Below, one piece after another: positions 35,092 to 44,335 of a stretch of 64,000 nt of DNA. Position 1 is the first letter of the stretch. The number at the start of each line of letters is the position of its first letter. The DNA is taken from assembly GCF_900095845.1 (NCBI RefSeq), contig NZ_FMIX01000004.1, positions 131,501 through 195,500 of the forward strand, given 5' to 3'. The translations under genes were made by a program, and so were the position numbers. Under the pieces are notes generated by a model that saw only the letters and a list, made by a program, of their open reading frames with translations, made no database searches and was not told the DNA's origin. Origin of the DNA: Streptococcus timonensis (GTDB taxonomy: Bacteria > Bacillota > Bacilli > Lactobacillales > Streptococcaceae).

Positions 35092-35560
35092 AATGTTAAC
35101 AGCTAGACTCCAAAACCGCTCAGGAGTACTCAACCGTTTCACAGGTGTGCTTTCACGCCGTCAGGTAAATATTGAGAGTATTTCAGTCGGTGCGACTGAG
35201 GATCCAAATGTTTCACGGATTACCATTATTATTGATGTAGCTTCTCATGATGAAGTAGAGCAAATCATTAAACAGCTCAACCGTCAAATTGATGTGATTC
35301 GTGTTCGCGACATCACAGACCATCCTCATTTAGAGCGTGAAGTTATCTTAGTAAAGGTTTCAGCACCAGCAGAAAAACGGGCAGAGATTTTGGCAATTAT
35401 TCAACCTTTCCGTGCAACAGTAGTTGATGTTGCACCAAGCTCCATTACCATTCAAATGACTGGCAATGCGGAAAAAAGTGAAGCCTTGTTGCGAGTGATT
35501 CGGCCATATGGAATAAGAAATATTGCTCGTACGGGTGCGACAGGATTTACTCGTGATTAA
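35084..35560 (+). CDS. ilvN: acetolactate synthase small (regulatory) subunit
   Basis: IlvN (158 aa) activates IlvB and confers feedback inhibition by valine. It has an N-terminal ACT domain (MLTARLQNRSGVLNRFTGVL; NIESISVGATEDPNVSRITI) and a C-terminal ALS_ss domain ending IRNIARTGATGFTRD. It is translationally coupled to ilvB by an 8-base overlap. Confidence 0.95.
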   Translation: MRRMLTARLQNRSGVLNRFTGVLSRRQVNIESISVGATEDPNVSRITIIIDVASHDEVEQIIKQLNRQIDVIRVRDITDHPHLEREVILVKVSAPAEKRAEILAIIQPFRATVVDVAPSSITIQMTGNAEKSEALLRVIRPYGIRNIARTGATGFTRD

Positions 35561-35608
35561 ATAAAATTTATGTATGTAAAGACATAAGTGACAAAAAGAA
35601 AGATATAG

Positions 35609-36646
<1,038 letters not shown>

Positions 36647-36658
36647 TATGTAAACAAG

Positions 36659-36688
36659 AAGGCGAGTTGGTTGGACCAAGCTCGCTTT
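36659..36688 (+). terminator. terminator-like hairpin between ilvC and ilvA
   Basis: AAGGCGAG (36659-36666) pairs with CTCGCTTT (36681-36688), and TTGGT with ACCAA inside, around loop TGG with one bulged G. The stem is strong; the trailing tract (CACATTT) is not a clean T-run. Partial termination before ilvA is likely. Confidence 0.6.
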
Positions 36689-36720
36689 CACATTTAAAAT
36701 ACTCATTAGAAAGAAATCAA

Positions 36721-37971
36721 ATGTTAAGAGCAAAAGATGTGGTGAAAGCCCATAAAGTTTTGAATGGTGTGGTTGCTGAGACACCGCTGGACTATGATCA
36801 TTACCTATCAGAAAAATACGGTGCTAAGATTTATCTAAAAAAAGAAAATGCCCAACGAGTCCGTTCTTTCAAGATCCGTGGGGCCTACTATGCTATTTCT
36901 CAACTCAATAATGATGAGCGAGAGCGTGGGGTAGTCTGTGCATCGGCGGGGAATCATGCCCAAGGAGTAGCCTACACCTGTAATGAGATGAAAATTCCTG
37001 CAACCATTTTTATGCCCATCACAACACCTCAACAAAAGATTGGGCAGGTACGATTCTTTGGGGGAGACTTTGTGACCATTAAATTGGTAGGCGATACCTT
37101 TGATGCTTCAGCCAAAGCAGCGCAGGAATATACAATAGCAGAAAATAGTACCTTTATAGATCCTTTTGATAATACGAATGTCCAAGCAGGTCAAGGTACT
37201 GTTGCCTATGAAATTTTAGAAGTTGCACGCAAGGAATCTATTGTTTTCGATACTGTCCTAGTACCTGTTGGTGGGGGAGGTTTAATTGCTGGAGTTTCTA
37301 CCTATATAAAGGAAACAAATCCAGAGATAGATGTCATCGGTGTTGAAGCAAATGGCGCTCGTTCTATGAAAGCTGCTTTTGAAGCAGGTGGTCCTGTCAA
37401 GTTAAAAGATATTGATAAGTTCGCTGATGGGATTGCAGTTCAAAAGGTTGGGGAATTGACCTATGAAGCGACACGTAAACATGTTGAAACCCTTATTGGT
37501 GTTGATGAAGGATTGATTTCTGAGACCTTAATTGACCTCTACTCAAAACAAGGAATTGTAGCAGAGCCGGCAGGAGCTGCTAGCATTGCTGCCTTGGAAG
37601 TTTTATCCGACTACATCAAGGGTAAGACCATTTGTTGTATTATTTCGGGTGGAAATAATGATATCAACCGGATGCCCGAGATGGAAGAGCGTGCTTTGAT
37701 TTACGATGGGATTAAACACTACTTTGTCGTCAATTTCCCACAACGTCCTGGTGCTCTTAGAGAATTTGTAAATGATATCTTAGGTCCTAACGATGATATT
37801 ACTCGTTTTGAATATATCAAGAGAGCTAGCAAGGGTACAGGGCCGGTTTTAATCGGTATTGCCTTGTCAGATAAGCATGATTATGCCAGCTTGATTCGTC
37901 GCATGGAAAAATTTGACCCGGCTTATATTAATTTAAATGGTAATGAAACCCTATATAATATGCTTGTGTAA
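36721..37971 (+). CDS. ilvA: threonine dehydratase (biosynthetic)
   Basis: IlvA (416 aa) is the PLP enzyme that deaminates threonine to 2-oxobutanoate, the first isoleucine-specific step. The PLP lysine is in VRSFKIRGAYYAIS (~44-57), the phosphate loop is VPVGGGGLIAGVS (~181-193), and one C-terminal ACT-like regulatory domain starts near residue 335 (FVVNFPQRPGALREFVNDIL). The ATG at 36721 gives the family N-terminus MLRAKDVVKAHKVL. A longer frame from a TTG at 36667 would lie within the preceding hairpin. The ribosome site (AGAAAG) is weak. Confidence 0.94.
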   Translation: MLRAKDVVKAHKVLNGVVAETPLDYDHYLSEKYGAKIYLKKENAQRVRSFKIRGAYYAISQLNNDERERGVVCASAGNHAQGVAYTCNEMKIPATIFMPITTPQQKIGQVRFFGGDFVTIKLVGDTFDASAKAAQEYTIAENSTFIDPFDNTNVQAGQGTVAYEILEVARKESIVFDTVLVPVGGGGLIAGVSTYIKETNPEIDVIGVEANGARSMKAAFEAGGPVKLKDIDKFADGIAVQKVGELTYEATRKHVETLIGVDEGLISETLIDLYSKQGIVAEPAGAASIAALEVLSDYIKGKTICCIISGGNNDINRMPEMEERALIYDGIKHYFVVNFPQRPGALREFVNDILGPNDDITRFEYIKRASKGTGPVLIGIALSDKHDYASLIRRMEKFDPAYINLNGNETLYNMLV

Positions 37972-37998
37972 TATACTACTAAATTTTTATCATAATAT

Positions 37999-38027
37999 TT
38001 GCCTAACCTATTTATGAGTGCTATAAT
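37999..38027 (+). promoter_or_regulatory. promoter of the stomatin-like gene
   Basis: TTGCCT (37999-38004), 17 bp and TATAAT (38022-38027) lie 26 bp before the start codon. Confidence 0.75.
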
Positions 38028-38053
38028 GTAAGTGAAGAAAGGGGGAGATTCCC

Positions 38054-38950
38054 ATGGTTTTAAAAGTTTTACTTGTTCTATTAATTCTAATGCTTATTGT
38101 AGGAGCTATTTTGGTAAGCTCTGTTTATGTCGTTCGTCAACAGTCTGTTGCAATTATCGAGCGATTTGGTAAGTATCAAAAGTTAAGTAATAGTGGTATT
38201 CATCTACGGGCACCATTTGGCATTGACAAAATTGCTGCTCGTGTGCAGCTTCGCCTTTTACAGAGTGAGATCGTGGTTGAAACCAAGACCCAAGATAACG
38301 TTTTTGTGACCATGAATGTCGCAACTCAATACCGTGTAAATGAGCTAAATGTTACAGATGCTTACTATAAATTAATGAGACCTGAAGCTCAGATTAAATC
38401 ATATATTGAAGATGCATTACGCTCGTCTGTTCCTAAGTTAACTTTGGATGAATTGTTTGAGAAAAAAGATGAAATTGCATTAGAAGTTCAAAAACAAGTA
38501 GCTGAAGAAATGTCAACGTATGGGTATATTATCGTTAAGACGCTCATTACCAAAGTAGAACCGGATGCAGAAGTTAAGCAGTCTATGAACGAAATTAATG
38601 CTGCTCAACGTAAGAGAGTAGCGGCCCAAGAATTGGCTGAAGCAGATAAAATTAAGATTGTTACAGCGGCTGAAGCAGAGGCAGAAAAAGATCGCCTACA
38701 TGGTGTAGGGATTGCAGAACAGCGTAAAGCAATTGTTGATGGACTTGCTGATTCTATTATTGAGCTAAAAGGAGCAAACGTAGAATTAACAGAAGAACAA
38801 ATCATGTCAATCCTATTAACCAACCAGTACTTAGACACATTGAATAATTTCGCCGACAAACAAGGCAATAATACAATATTCTTGCCAGCAAATCCTAATG
38901 GAGTTGAAGATATAAGAACCCATATATTATCAGCTTTAAAAGCGAAATAA
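38054..38950 (+). CDS. SPFH/stomatin-like membrane protein
   Basis: This 298-aa protein has one N-terminal membrane helix (~2-26) followed by an SPFH domain: VRQQSVAIIERFGKYQKLSN, HLRAPFGIDKIA and LRSSVPKLTLDELFEKKDEI. A coiled-coil region with AEAEAEKDRLHGVGIAEQRK follows. It resembles QmcA/YbbK and FloT-like scaffolds that organise membrane domains and proteases. It has its own promoter and no NfeD-type partner next to it. Unlike the SPFH protein at 14799-16127 it is of the classic stomatin type. Confidence 0.88.
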   Translation: MVLKVLLVLLILMLIVGAILVSSVYVVRQQSVAIIERFGKYQKLSNSGIHLRAPFGIDKIAARVQLRLLQSEIVVETKTQDNVFVTMNVATQYRVNELNVTDAYYKLMRPEAQIKSYIEDALRSSVPKLTLDELFEKKDEIALEVQKQVAEEMSTYGYIIVKTLITKVEPDAEVKQSMNEINAAQRKRVAAQELAEADKIKIVTAAEAEAEKDRLHGVGIAEQRKAIVDGLADSIIELKGANVELTEEQIMSILLTNQYLDTLNNFADKQGNNTIFLPANPNGVEDIRTHILSALKAK

Positions 38951-38992
38951 TTAGGATTTTAAGCTTTTATTTTATTGATGAAGGCCTTTTCA

Positions 38993-39021
38993 TTGACAAA
39001 CACTATTAAAACGTTTACAAT
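38993..39021 (+). promoter_or_regulatory. promoter of the small HTH-like gene
   Basis: TTGACA (38993-38998), 17 bp and TACAAT (39016-39021) lie 35 bp before the ATG at 39056. Confidence 0.8.
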
Positions 39022-39055
39022 AAAAAATTGTAAAGAATAAAATAGGAGAAGAAAT

Positions 39056-39271
39056 ATGGCTAAATCTAACTTCGAAAAAGTAGAATCAGTTGTCAGCTGG
39101 GTTCGTGACAAGAAAATTACAGGGTATCGTATTTCTAAGGAAACGAATGCGCGTGAGATGTCTATCATTGCTTTAGCTCAAGGACGTGCAAAAGTGAAAA
39201 ATATTTCCTTTGAAACTGCCCTTGGATTAATTGATTTCTATGATAAAAACCATGAAAAATTTGAAGATTAG
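39056..39271 (+). CDS. small protein with HTH-like core, function unknown
   Basis: The 71-aa protein (MAKSNFEKVESVVSWVRDKK...) has a central segment, ITGYRISKETNAREMSIIAL to FETALGLIDFYDKN, that looks like a short XRE-type helix-turn-helix. AGGAGAAG precedes the ATG, with a strong promoter upstream and a terminator downstream, so it is a genuine monocistronic gene. I do not recognise a characterised homologue. A DNA-binding role is inferred from the helix pattern only. Confidence 0.7.
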   Translation: MAKSNFEKVESVVSWVRDKKITGYRISKETNAREMSIIALAQGRAKVKNISFETALGLIDFYDKNHEKFED

Positions 39272-39283
39272 TCTTTGGATACA

Positions 39284-39318
39284 GGCGGATTCTTAAAAAG
39301 AGTCTGCCTTTTCATTTT
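39284..39318 (+). terminator. terminator of the small HTH-like gene
   Basis: GGCGGATTC (39284-39292) pairs with GAGTCTGCC (39300-39308), using two G-T wobbles, followed by TTTTCATTTTT. Confidence 0.75.
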
Positions 39319-39330
39319 TATGGACAATAA

Positions 39331-39356
39331 AAAAAGCTGCTTTCTTGCAGCTTTTT
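39331..39356. terminator. terminator of the amino-acid ABC operon
   Basis: AAAAAGCTGC (39331-39340) pairs with GCAGCTTTTT (39347-39356). It lies one base past the stop of the minus-strand ATPase gene, and its A and T tracts suit both directions. Confidence 0.88.
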
Positions 39357-39357
39357 C

Positions 39358-40098
39358 TTACCCAAGATAGCGTTGTAGAAACTCTCTTGTACGCTCTTCT
39401 TTAGGATTCGTAAATAGATCTTCAGGCTTTCCTTCTTCAGCAATAACACCCTTATCCATAAAGATGACACGATTTGAAACGTCGCGGGCGAACTCCATTT
39501 CGTGAGTTACAACGATCATGGTCAAGCCTTCTTGAGCTAAATCTTGCATGATTTTAAGAACTTCTCCAACCATTTCAGGGTCAAGAGCAGATGTCGGTTC
39601 ATCAAAAAGGATGGCATCAGGATTCATAGAAAGGGCGCGAGCGATAGCAACACGCTGCTTTTGCCCGCCAGAAAGTTGTTTAGGTTTTGCTTGCCAGTAG
39701 CGCTCTCCCATACCAACTTTTTCAAGATTTTCTTTAGCAATTTTTTCTGCCTCTGCATACTCGCGCTTGAGAACAGTTGTTTGTGCAACGATAGTATTTT
39801 CAAGTACGTTGAGGTTTTCAAAGAGGTTAAAGGATTGGAAAACCATACCTAGTTTTTCTCGATAATGAGTAAGGTTATAGCCTTTTTCAAGTACATTTTC
39901 ACCATGATAGAGGATTTCTCCCTCAGTCGGGGTTTCAAGTAAGTTAATCGAACGTAGGAAGGTTGATTTTCCACTACCCGAACTTCCGATGATAGAAATA
40001 ACCTCACCTTTGTGAATAGTAAGGGAAATGTCTTTTAGGACCTCATTTTGTCCATAGGACTTTTTAAGGTGTTTGATTTCAAGGATTGGCTGCTTCAT
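39358..40098 (-). CDS. polar amino acid ABC transporter ATPase
   Basis: This 246-aa GlnQ/GlnQ-like ATPase has Walker [10 protein letters not shown] (~37-45), the signature [15 protein letters not shown] (~140-154), Walker [13 protein letters not shown] and the switch His in VVTHEM. It energises the fused binding/permease protein encoded just upstream with a one-base overlap. Substrate class (glutamine/glutamate or another polar amino acid) is inferred from the family. Confidence 0.92.
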   Translation of the reverse strand: MKQPILEIKHLKKSYGQNEVLKDISLTIHKGEVISIIGSSGSGKSTFLRSINLLETPTEGEILYHGENVLEKGYNLTHYREKLGMVFQSFNLFENLNVLENTIVAQTTVLKREYAEAEKIAKENLEKVGMGERYWQAKPKQLSGGQKQRVAIARALSMNPDAILFDEPTSALDPEMVGEVLKIMQDLAQEGLTMIVVTHEMEFARDVSNRVIFMDKGVIAEEGKPEDLFTNPKEERTREFLQRYLG

Positions 40099-41663
40099 TA
40101 TTTCAAATCCTCCGTTTGCATTTGGTTAGCACCTGTAGTATAGGTATCCATATCCATGCGACGTTCGATAAAGCGTAAGATACGAGTTACTGTGAAGGTG
40201 AGGACAAAGTAAATCACTGCAATTATTGTAAATGTCTGGAAGTATTGGTATGTTTGAGTTGCTACTGTGTTTCCTGAGAAGTAAAGTTCCACAACAGAGA
40301 TAACATTCAGTACGGAAGTATCCTTGATGTTAATAACAAACTCGTTACCAGTTGCAGGTAAAATATTGCGAACGACTTGAGGTAGAACCACCTTGCGCAT
40401 GGTTTGATTGTGGGTCATACCAAGAGCTGTCGCAGCTTCAAATTGTCCCTTATCAACTGCCAGGATACCACCACGAACGATTTCTGTCATGTAGGCACCA
40501 GTGTTGATAGATACGATAAAGATAGCAGCAAGGGTACGATCCAAGTTAATTCCGAATGCTTGGGCAGTTCCATAGTAAATAACCATAGATTGAACGATCA
40601 TCGGTGTTCCACGGAAAATTTCAATGTAGACATTTAGCAACCAGCCAATTACTTTTTGGAAGAATGCTACAGATTTTGTTTCTGATAGTGGAGCAGTACG
40701 GAACACGCCGATACCAAGTCCGATGATTAGACCGACAACAGTACCGATGATTGAAATTAAGAGAGTGATGCCGGCTCCTCGTAAGAGTTGTTGCCAGTTC
40801 TCAGATAGGATTTTCGCAACTTGAGCAAAGAAACTACTGCTATTTTCTTCAGTAGTTGTAGCTTGAACAGGTTGCTCCTTAATCATACGATCCATTAGTG
40901 CAACTTGTTCATCCTTAGAAATGGTTTCGATGCTAGCATTGATTTGGCTAATACGTTCGTCATCTTTGCGAAGACCGATTGCGATAGCTGTGTCTTCTTC
41001 TCCAGTTTCAAAACCTTTTTCTAACTGAACCATTTTGAACTTAGAGTTTGCGGCTTCTGCAGTTAAAGCTTCAGGACGCTCTGAAACGTAAGCATCGATG
41101 ACACCAGCCTCAAGTGCTTGACGCATTTGTGCGAAATCACCCATGGCAGTTTCTTTTTTAGCGCCTGGAATTTGAGAAATCAAGTCATAAAGGTAAACCC
41201 CTTGTTGAGAAGTGATTTTTGCATCTTTAAAATCATCTAGTGTTTTGGCGTTTGCATAGGCAGAATCTTTTTTGACTAAAAGTACTGGTTCGCTGGTATA
41301 GTAACTGCTTGAGAAGGCGATTTCTTGTTTACGTTCAGCTGTTGGACTCATACCCGCGATAATCATATCGATTTTTCCAGAAGTTAGGGCTGGGACAAGA
41401 CCTTCCCATTTTGTTTTCACAACCAGCGGTTCTTTCCCTAAGTCTTTGGCAATTTTTTTAGCGATTTGCACATCGTAGCCATTAGCGTATTGGTTAGTTC
41501 CGTCAATTTTGACAGCTCCGTTGCTGTCATCGTCCTGTGTCCAGTTGAAAGGAGCGTATGCGGCTTCCATTCCGATACGTAAATACTCATCTGCTTGGAC
41601 AACATTTGTCAGACCTAGCATGAGAGCAAGGCCTGCAATAATTGATAAGACTAGTTTCTTCAT
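40098..41663 (-). CDS. fused substrate-binding/permease protein of amino-acid ABC transporter
   Basis: This 521-aa protein combines a signal peptide ([24 protein letters not shown]), one SBP_bac_3 domain (~25-265: [42 protein letters not shown]) and a GlnP-type permease domain (~285-500: [23 protein letters not shown], the EAA-like loop [21 protein letters not shown]). Streptococcal GlnPQ-like importers use this fusion so that the binding domain is tethered to the channel. Only one binding domain is present. It pairs with the adjacent ATPase. Confidence 0.93.
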   Translation of the reverse strand: MKKLVLSIIAGLALMLGLTNVVQADEYLRIGMEAAYAPFNWTQDDDSNGAVKIDGTNQYANGYDVQIAKKIAKDLGKEPLVVKTKWEGLVPALTSGKIDMIIAGMSPTAERKQEIAFSSSYYTSEPVLLVKKDSAYANAKTLDDFKDAKITSQQGVYLYDLISQIPGAKKETAMGDFAQMRQALEAGVIDAYVSERPEALTAEAANSKFKMVQLEKGFETGEEDTAIAIGLRKDDERISQINASIETISKDEQVALMDRMIKEQPVQATTTEENSSSFFAQVAKILSENWQQLLRGAGITLLISIIGTVVGLIIGLGIGVFRTAPLSETKSVAFFQKVIGWLLNVYIEIFRGTPMIVQSMVIYYGTAQAFGINLDRTLAAIFIVSINTGAYMTEIVRGGILAVDKGQFEAATALGMTHNQTMRKVVLPQVVRNILPATGNEFVINIKDTSVLNVISVVELYFSGNTVATQTYQYFQTFTIIAVIYFVLTFTVTRILRFIERRMDMDTYTTGANQMQTEDLK

Positions 41664-41699
41664 TTTTTCTCCTATTATTGTCTAAAAGTGACTCCCTCT

Positions 41700-41728
41700 A
41701 TTGTATCTAAAAATGGCGAGATTTTCAA
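41700..41728 (-). promoter_or_regulatory. promoter of the amino-acid ABC operon
   Basis: On the minus strand TTGAAA (41728-41723) and TACAAT (41705-41700) are separated by 17 bp, 37 bp upstream of the start. Confidence 0.72.
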
Positions 41729-41814
41729 TACAAGTAAGCCTTTACCTATAAAAAATGATATATTTTCGAAAATGATTGAGAAGGTTTTAAAAACATGCCT
41801 CGCAATTAGAAAAG

Positions 41815-42100
41815 GCTGAGATAGAAAGCATTGTTTTCTGGGATCCTACCTGAGTCGGTGTAACTCTTTAGGGCATACCAAGAGTGTTAGCAAGCTCATA
41901 CGATTCGAGATATTTATCTTGAAAATTCTGATATGAATCTTTATGTATCTTGTGGGTGGGATAAACAATTTCACACATCTGCTACTCAAATCAATCTATA
42001 CACATCGGTCGAAAATACAGCAAGTGCCTTTTCTGTATCATCCGGAAGCGGTGGCTCTGGTGGTTTCTCATGCGGTGGCGGAAGTGTTGGTGCTTTCTAA
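41815..42100 (+). pseudogene. decayed C-terminal fragment of a DUF2207 membrane protein
   Basis: No start or ribosome site is present, but two frames carry recognisable pieces. AEIESIVFWD (from 41815) is followed by a shift to the frame ending at the TAA on 42098-42100. That frame reads RDIYLENSDMNLYVSCGW, then TSATQINLYTSVENTASAFS and the Gly/Ser-rich end SGSGGSGGFSCGGGSVGAF. DUF2207 proteins end in just such a Gly/Ser tail. In-frame stops occur at 41861 and about 41888, so this is a remnant. Upstream to 41729 nothing else is recognisable. Confidence 0.8.
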
Positions 42101-42128
42101 AGAAAACTCAACACAGGCTTTAAAAGTA

Positions 42129-42137
42129 TGATATAAT
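42129..42137 (+). promoter_or_regulatory. extended -10 promoter of uppP
   Basis: TGATATAAT (42129-42137) is a TGn-extended -10 located 24 bp before uppP; the -35 (TCAACA, 18 bp upstream) is poor. It arose at the edge of the DUF2207 remnant. Confidence 0.6.
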
Positions 42138-42161
42138 GGAGGATAGAAAAAGGAGTAATCT

Positions 42162-43007
42162 ATGTATTTTTTTGAAATTTTAAAATCAATCTTTTTTGGT
42201 ATTGTTGAAGGAATTACGGAATGGTTGCCGATTTCAAGTACTGGTCACTTGATTTTAGCTGAAGAAATAGTCCAGTATAAGGATCAAAGTGAAGCCTTTA
42301 TGTCTATGTTTAATGTGGTTATTCAACTTGGAGCTATTTTAGCAGTCATGGTAATCTACTTTAACAAGCTGAATCCCTTCAAACCAGGTAAGAGTAAGAC
42401 CGAAGTTCGTAGGACATGGCAATTATGGTCTAAAGTTTTTGTTGCAACTCTTCCTCTTCTTGCAGTTTTTAAATTTGATGATTGGTTTGATACCTATTTT
42501 CATAACAAGGTTTCAGTAGCCATCATGTTAATTATTTATGGGATTGCTTTTATCTATCTTGAAAAACGTAACAAAGCTCAAGCTATCGAACCGACTACTA
42601 CTGAATTAGAAAAACTGCCATATAAAACAGCTCTTTATATTGGACTCTTCCAAGTATTAGCTCTCTTTCCTGGGACTAGTCGTTCTGGAGCGACCATCGT
42701 TGGTGGTTTGTTAAATGGGACTAGTCGTTCAGTGGTAACTGAGTTTACTTTCTATTTGGGTATTCCAGTGATGTTTGGAGCCAGCGCTTTGAAAATTTTT
42801 AAATTCATCAAGGCTGGAGAAGTCTTGAGTTTTGGTCAATTCTTCTTGCTCTTGGTAGCAATGGTAGTAGCTTTTGCAGTCAGTATGGTTGCTATTCGTT
42901 TCTTGACAAGTTACGTCAAAAAGCATGATTTTACAATGTTTGGGAAATACCGTATCTTCCTAGGTAGTGTTTTATTACTTTATAGTTTTGTACGTCTATT
43001 TATATAA
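42162..43007 (+). CDS. uppP: undecaprenyl-diphosphate phosphatase (BacA/UppP)
   Basis: UppP (281 aa) recycles the undecaprenyl carrier lipid for peptidoglycan synthesis and gives bacitracin tolerance. The multi-spanning protein has the conserved [17 protein letters not shown] (~17-33), QLGAILAVM, and the [15 protein letters not shown] motif (~168-182). The ribosome site AAAGGAG is good. It is monocistronic and converges on dinB across a shared terminator. Confidence 0.95.
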   Translation: MYFFEILKSIFFGIVEGITEWLPISSTGHLILAEEIVQYKDQSEAFMSMFNVVIQLGAILAVMVIYFNKLNPFKPGKSKTEVRRTWQLWSKVFVATLPLLAVFKFDDWFDTYFHNKVSVAIMLIIYGIAFIYLEKRNKAQAIEPTTTELEKLPYKTALYIGLFQVLALFPGTSRSGATIVGGLLNGTSRSVVTEFTFYLGIPVMFGASALKIFKFIKAGEVLSFGQFFLLLVAMVVAFAVSMVAIRFLTSYVKKHDFTMFGKYRIFLGSVLLLYSFVRLFI

Positions 43008-43011
43008 GAAG

Positions 43012-43043
43012 AAAACCTTGAGGGAGTAATCCTTCAAGGTTTT
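43012..43043. terminator. bidirectional terminator between uppP and dinB
   Basis: AAAACCTTGA (43012-43021) pairs with TCAAGGTTTT (43034-43043); GGGA/TCCT-type pairs close the stem around GTAA. The right arm covers the dinB stop codon. Confidence 0.88.
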
Positions 43044-44103
43044 AAAATCCAGTTACTGTTACACCTAACAATCGGATTGCCTTATCTTTTTCAACAAGAG
43101 ATTCATAAAGTTGGATAGCAGTCTGTGAGATGTCGTCCGTGTTTTGTGTTACCTCTTTAAGGGTTCTTCTTTTTGTAATAGTGGAGAAATCAGCATATCT
43201 GATTTTAAGAATTATAATTTTACCAGATTTTTTATGTTTTTGAAGATTGAGAGCTACTTTATTAGATAGAAGAGTTAGCTCTTTTTTAATATCTCCCTCC
43301 AAACAAAGTAATTTTCCATAAGTTTTTTCCTTACCGATGGATTTGCGAATTCGATTGGGTTTGACAGGTGAATTGTGGATACCACGTGCCTTTCGATAAA
43401 GATCAAAGCCTAATCTGCCAAAGTGATCAATAAGAGTAGTTTCAGGAATTTTTTGGAGGTCAGCTCCTGTAAAAACATTCATACTATGAAGTTTTTCAAC
43501 TGTTTTTCGACCAACACCGTGAAACTTGGCAACATCCATTTGTTTGAGGAAATCTTCTGCATGATCAGGAAGAATGACAGTTAAACCCTGTGGTTTTTGG
43601 AAATCACTAGCCATTTTAGCTAAAAATTTGTTATAAGAAACGCCGGCAGAAGCAGTGAGATGAAGTTCTTGCCAGATATCGTTTTGGATTAGACGAGCTA
43701 TTTTGACAGCAGAGCGGATGCCTAATTTATTTTCTGTTACGTCAAGATAGGCTTCGTCAATGCTCATAGGCTCAATTAAATCAGTATAGCGTAGAAAGAT
43801 TTCTCGAATTTGCTGCCCGACTTTAAGATACTTTTCGTAATTTCCAGGAATAAAGACAGCTTGAGGGCAACGTTGGTATGCTTCTTTTGAACTCATGGCT
43901 GAATGGATACCAAAAAGCCTTGCTTCGTAACTACAGGTTGCAACAACCCCACGTCCACCTGTTTTTCTTGGATCACTACCGATGATAACTGGTTTTCCTT
44001 TCAATCCTGGATTATCTCTGATTTCCACAGCAGCAAAAAAGGCATCCATATCGATGTGGATGATCTTTCGAGATGTGTCATTTAAAAGTGGGAAAATCAG
44101 CAT
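43042..44103 (-). CDS. dinB: DNA polymerase IV
   Basis: Pol IV (353 aa) is a Y-family translesion polymerase. Catalytic acidic residues lie in [14 protein letters not shown] (~14-27) and [11 protein letters not shown] (~112-122). The helix-hairpin-helix ([12 protein letters not shown]) and little-finger domain follow. Length is normal. A TTTACA-18-TATAAT promoter is upstream; no LexA/HdiR-type box was recognised. Confidence 0.95.
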   Translation of the reverse strand: MLIFPLLNDTSRKIIHIDMDAFFAAVEIRDNPGLKGKPVIIGSDPRKTGGRGVVATCSYEARLFGIHSAMSSKEAYQRCPQAVFIPGNYEKYLKVGQQIREIFLRYTDLIEPMSIDEAYLDVTENKLGIRSAVKIARLIQNDIWQELHLTASAGVSYNKFLAKMASDFQKPQGLTVILPDHAEDFLKQMDVAKFHGVGRKTVEKLHSMNVFTGADLQKIPETTLIDHFGRLGFDLYRKARGIHNSPVKPNRIRKSIGKEKTYGKLLCLEGDIKKELTLLSNKVALNLQKHKKSGKIIILKIRYADFSTITKRRTLKEVTQNTDDISQTAIQLYESLVEKDKAIRLLGVTVTGF

Positions 44104-44136
44104 GACAACTCCTATAGTAAGTATTTTTCTTCATTC

Positions 44137-44166
44137 ATTATACCTCTTTTTCTGAAAAAATGTAAA
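44137..44166 (-). promoter_or_regulatory. promoter of dinB
   Basis: On the minus strand TTTACA (44166-44161) and TATAAT (44142-44137) are 18 bp apart, about 35 bp before the dinB start. Confidence 0.6.
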
Positions 44167-44259
44167 TGAGTGATTTTCTTTTCAAAAATATAATACAGTT
44201 TATATAATAATAGACGCTGTATTAGTAAAGAAACTTTTAAAAATAGTACTTTTCTCTTG

Positions 44260-44286
44260 TTGAAAACGATTACCGTGTGGTATACT
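44260..44286 (+). promoter_or_regulatory. pflB promoter with CcpA (cre) site
   Basis: TTGAAAACGATTACCG (44260-44275) matches 14 of 16 positions of the cre consensus WTGNAARCGNWWWCAW. TGGTATACT (44278-44286) is an extended -10 just after it, so bound CcpA would overlap the polymerase site. CcpA control of pyruvate formate-lyase is well documented in streptococci; the direction cannot be read from sequence. Confidence 0.72.
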
Positions 44287-44335
44287 TAGCATATAAATGT
44301 AACAGATTCTTGTTACTAGAAAATGAGGATATATC

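Noticed and set aside
41943..42131. A 62-codon plus-strand ORF starting MYLVGGINNF
   Set aside because: It is out of frame with the recognisable DUF2207 remnant and has no ribosome site.
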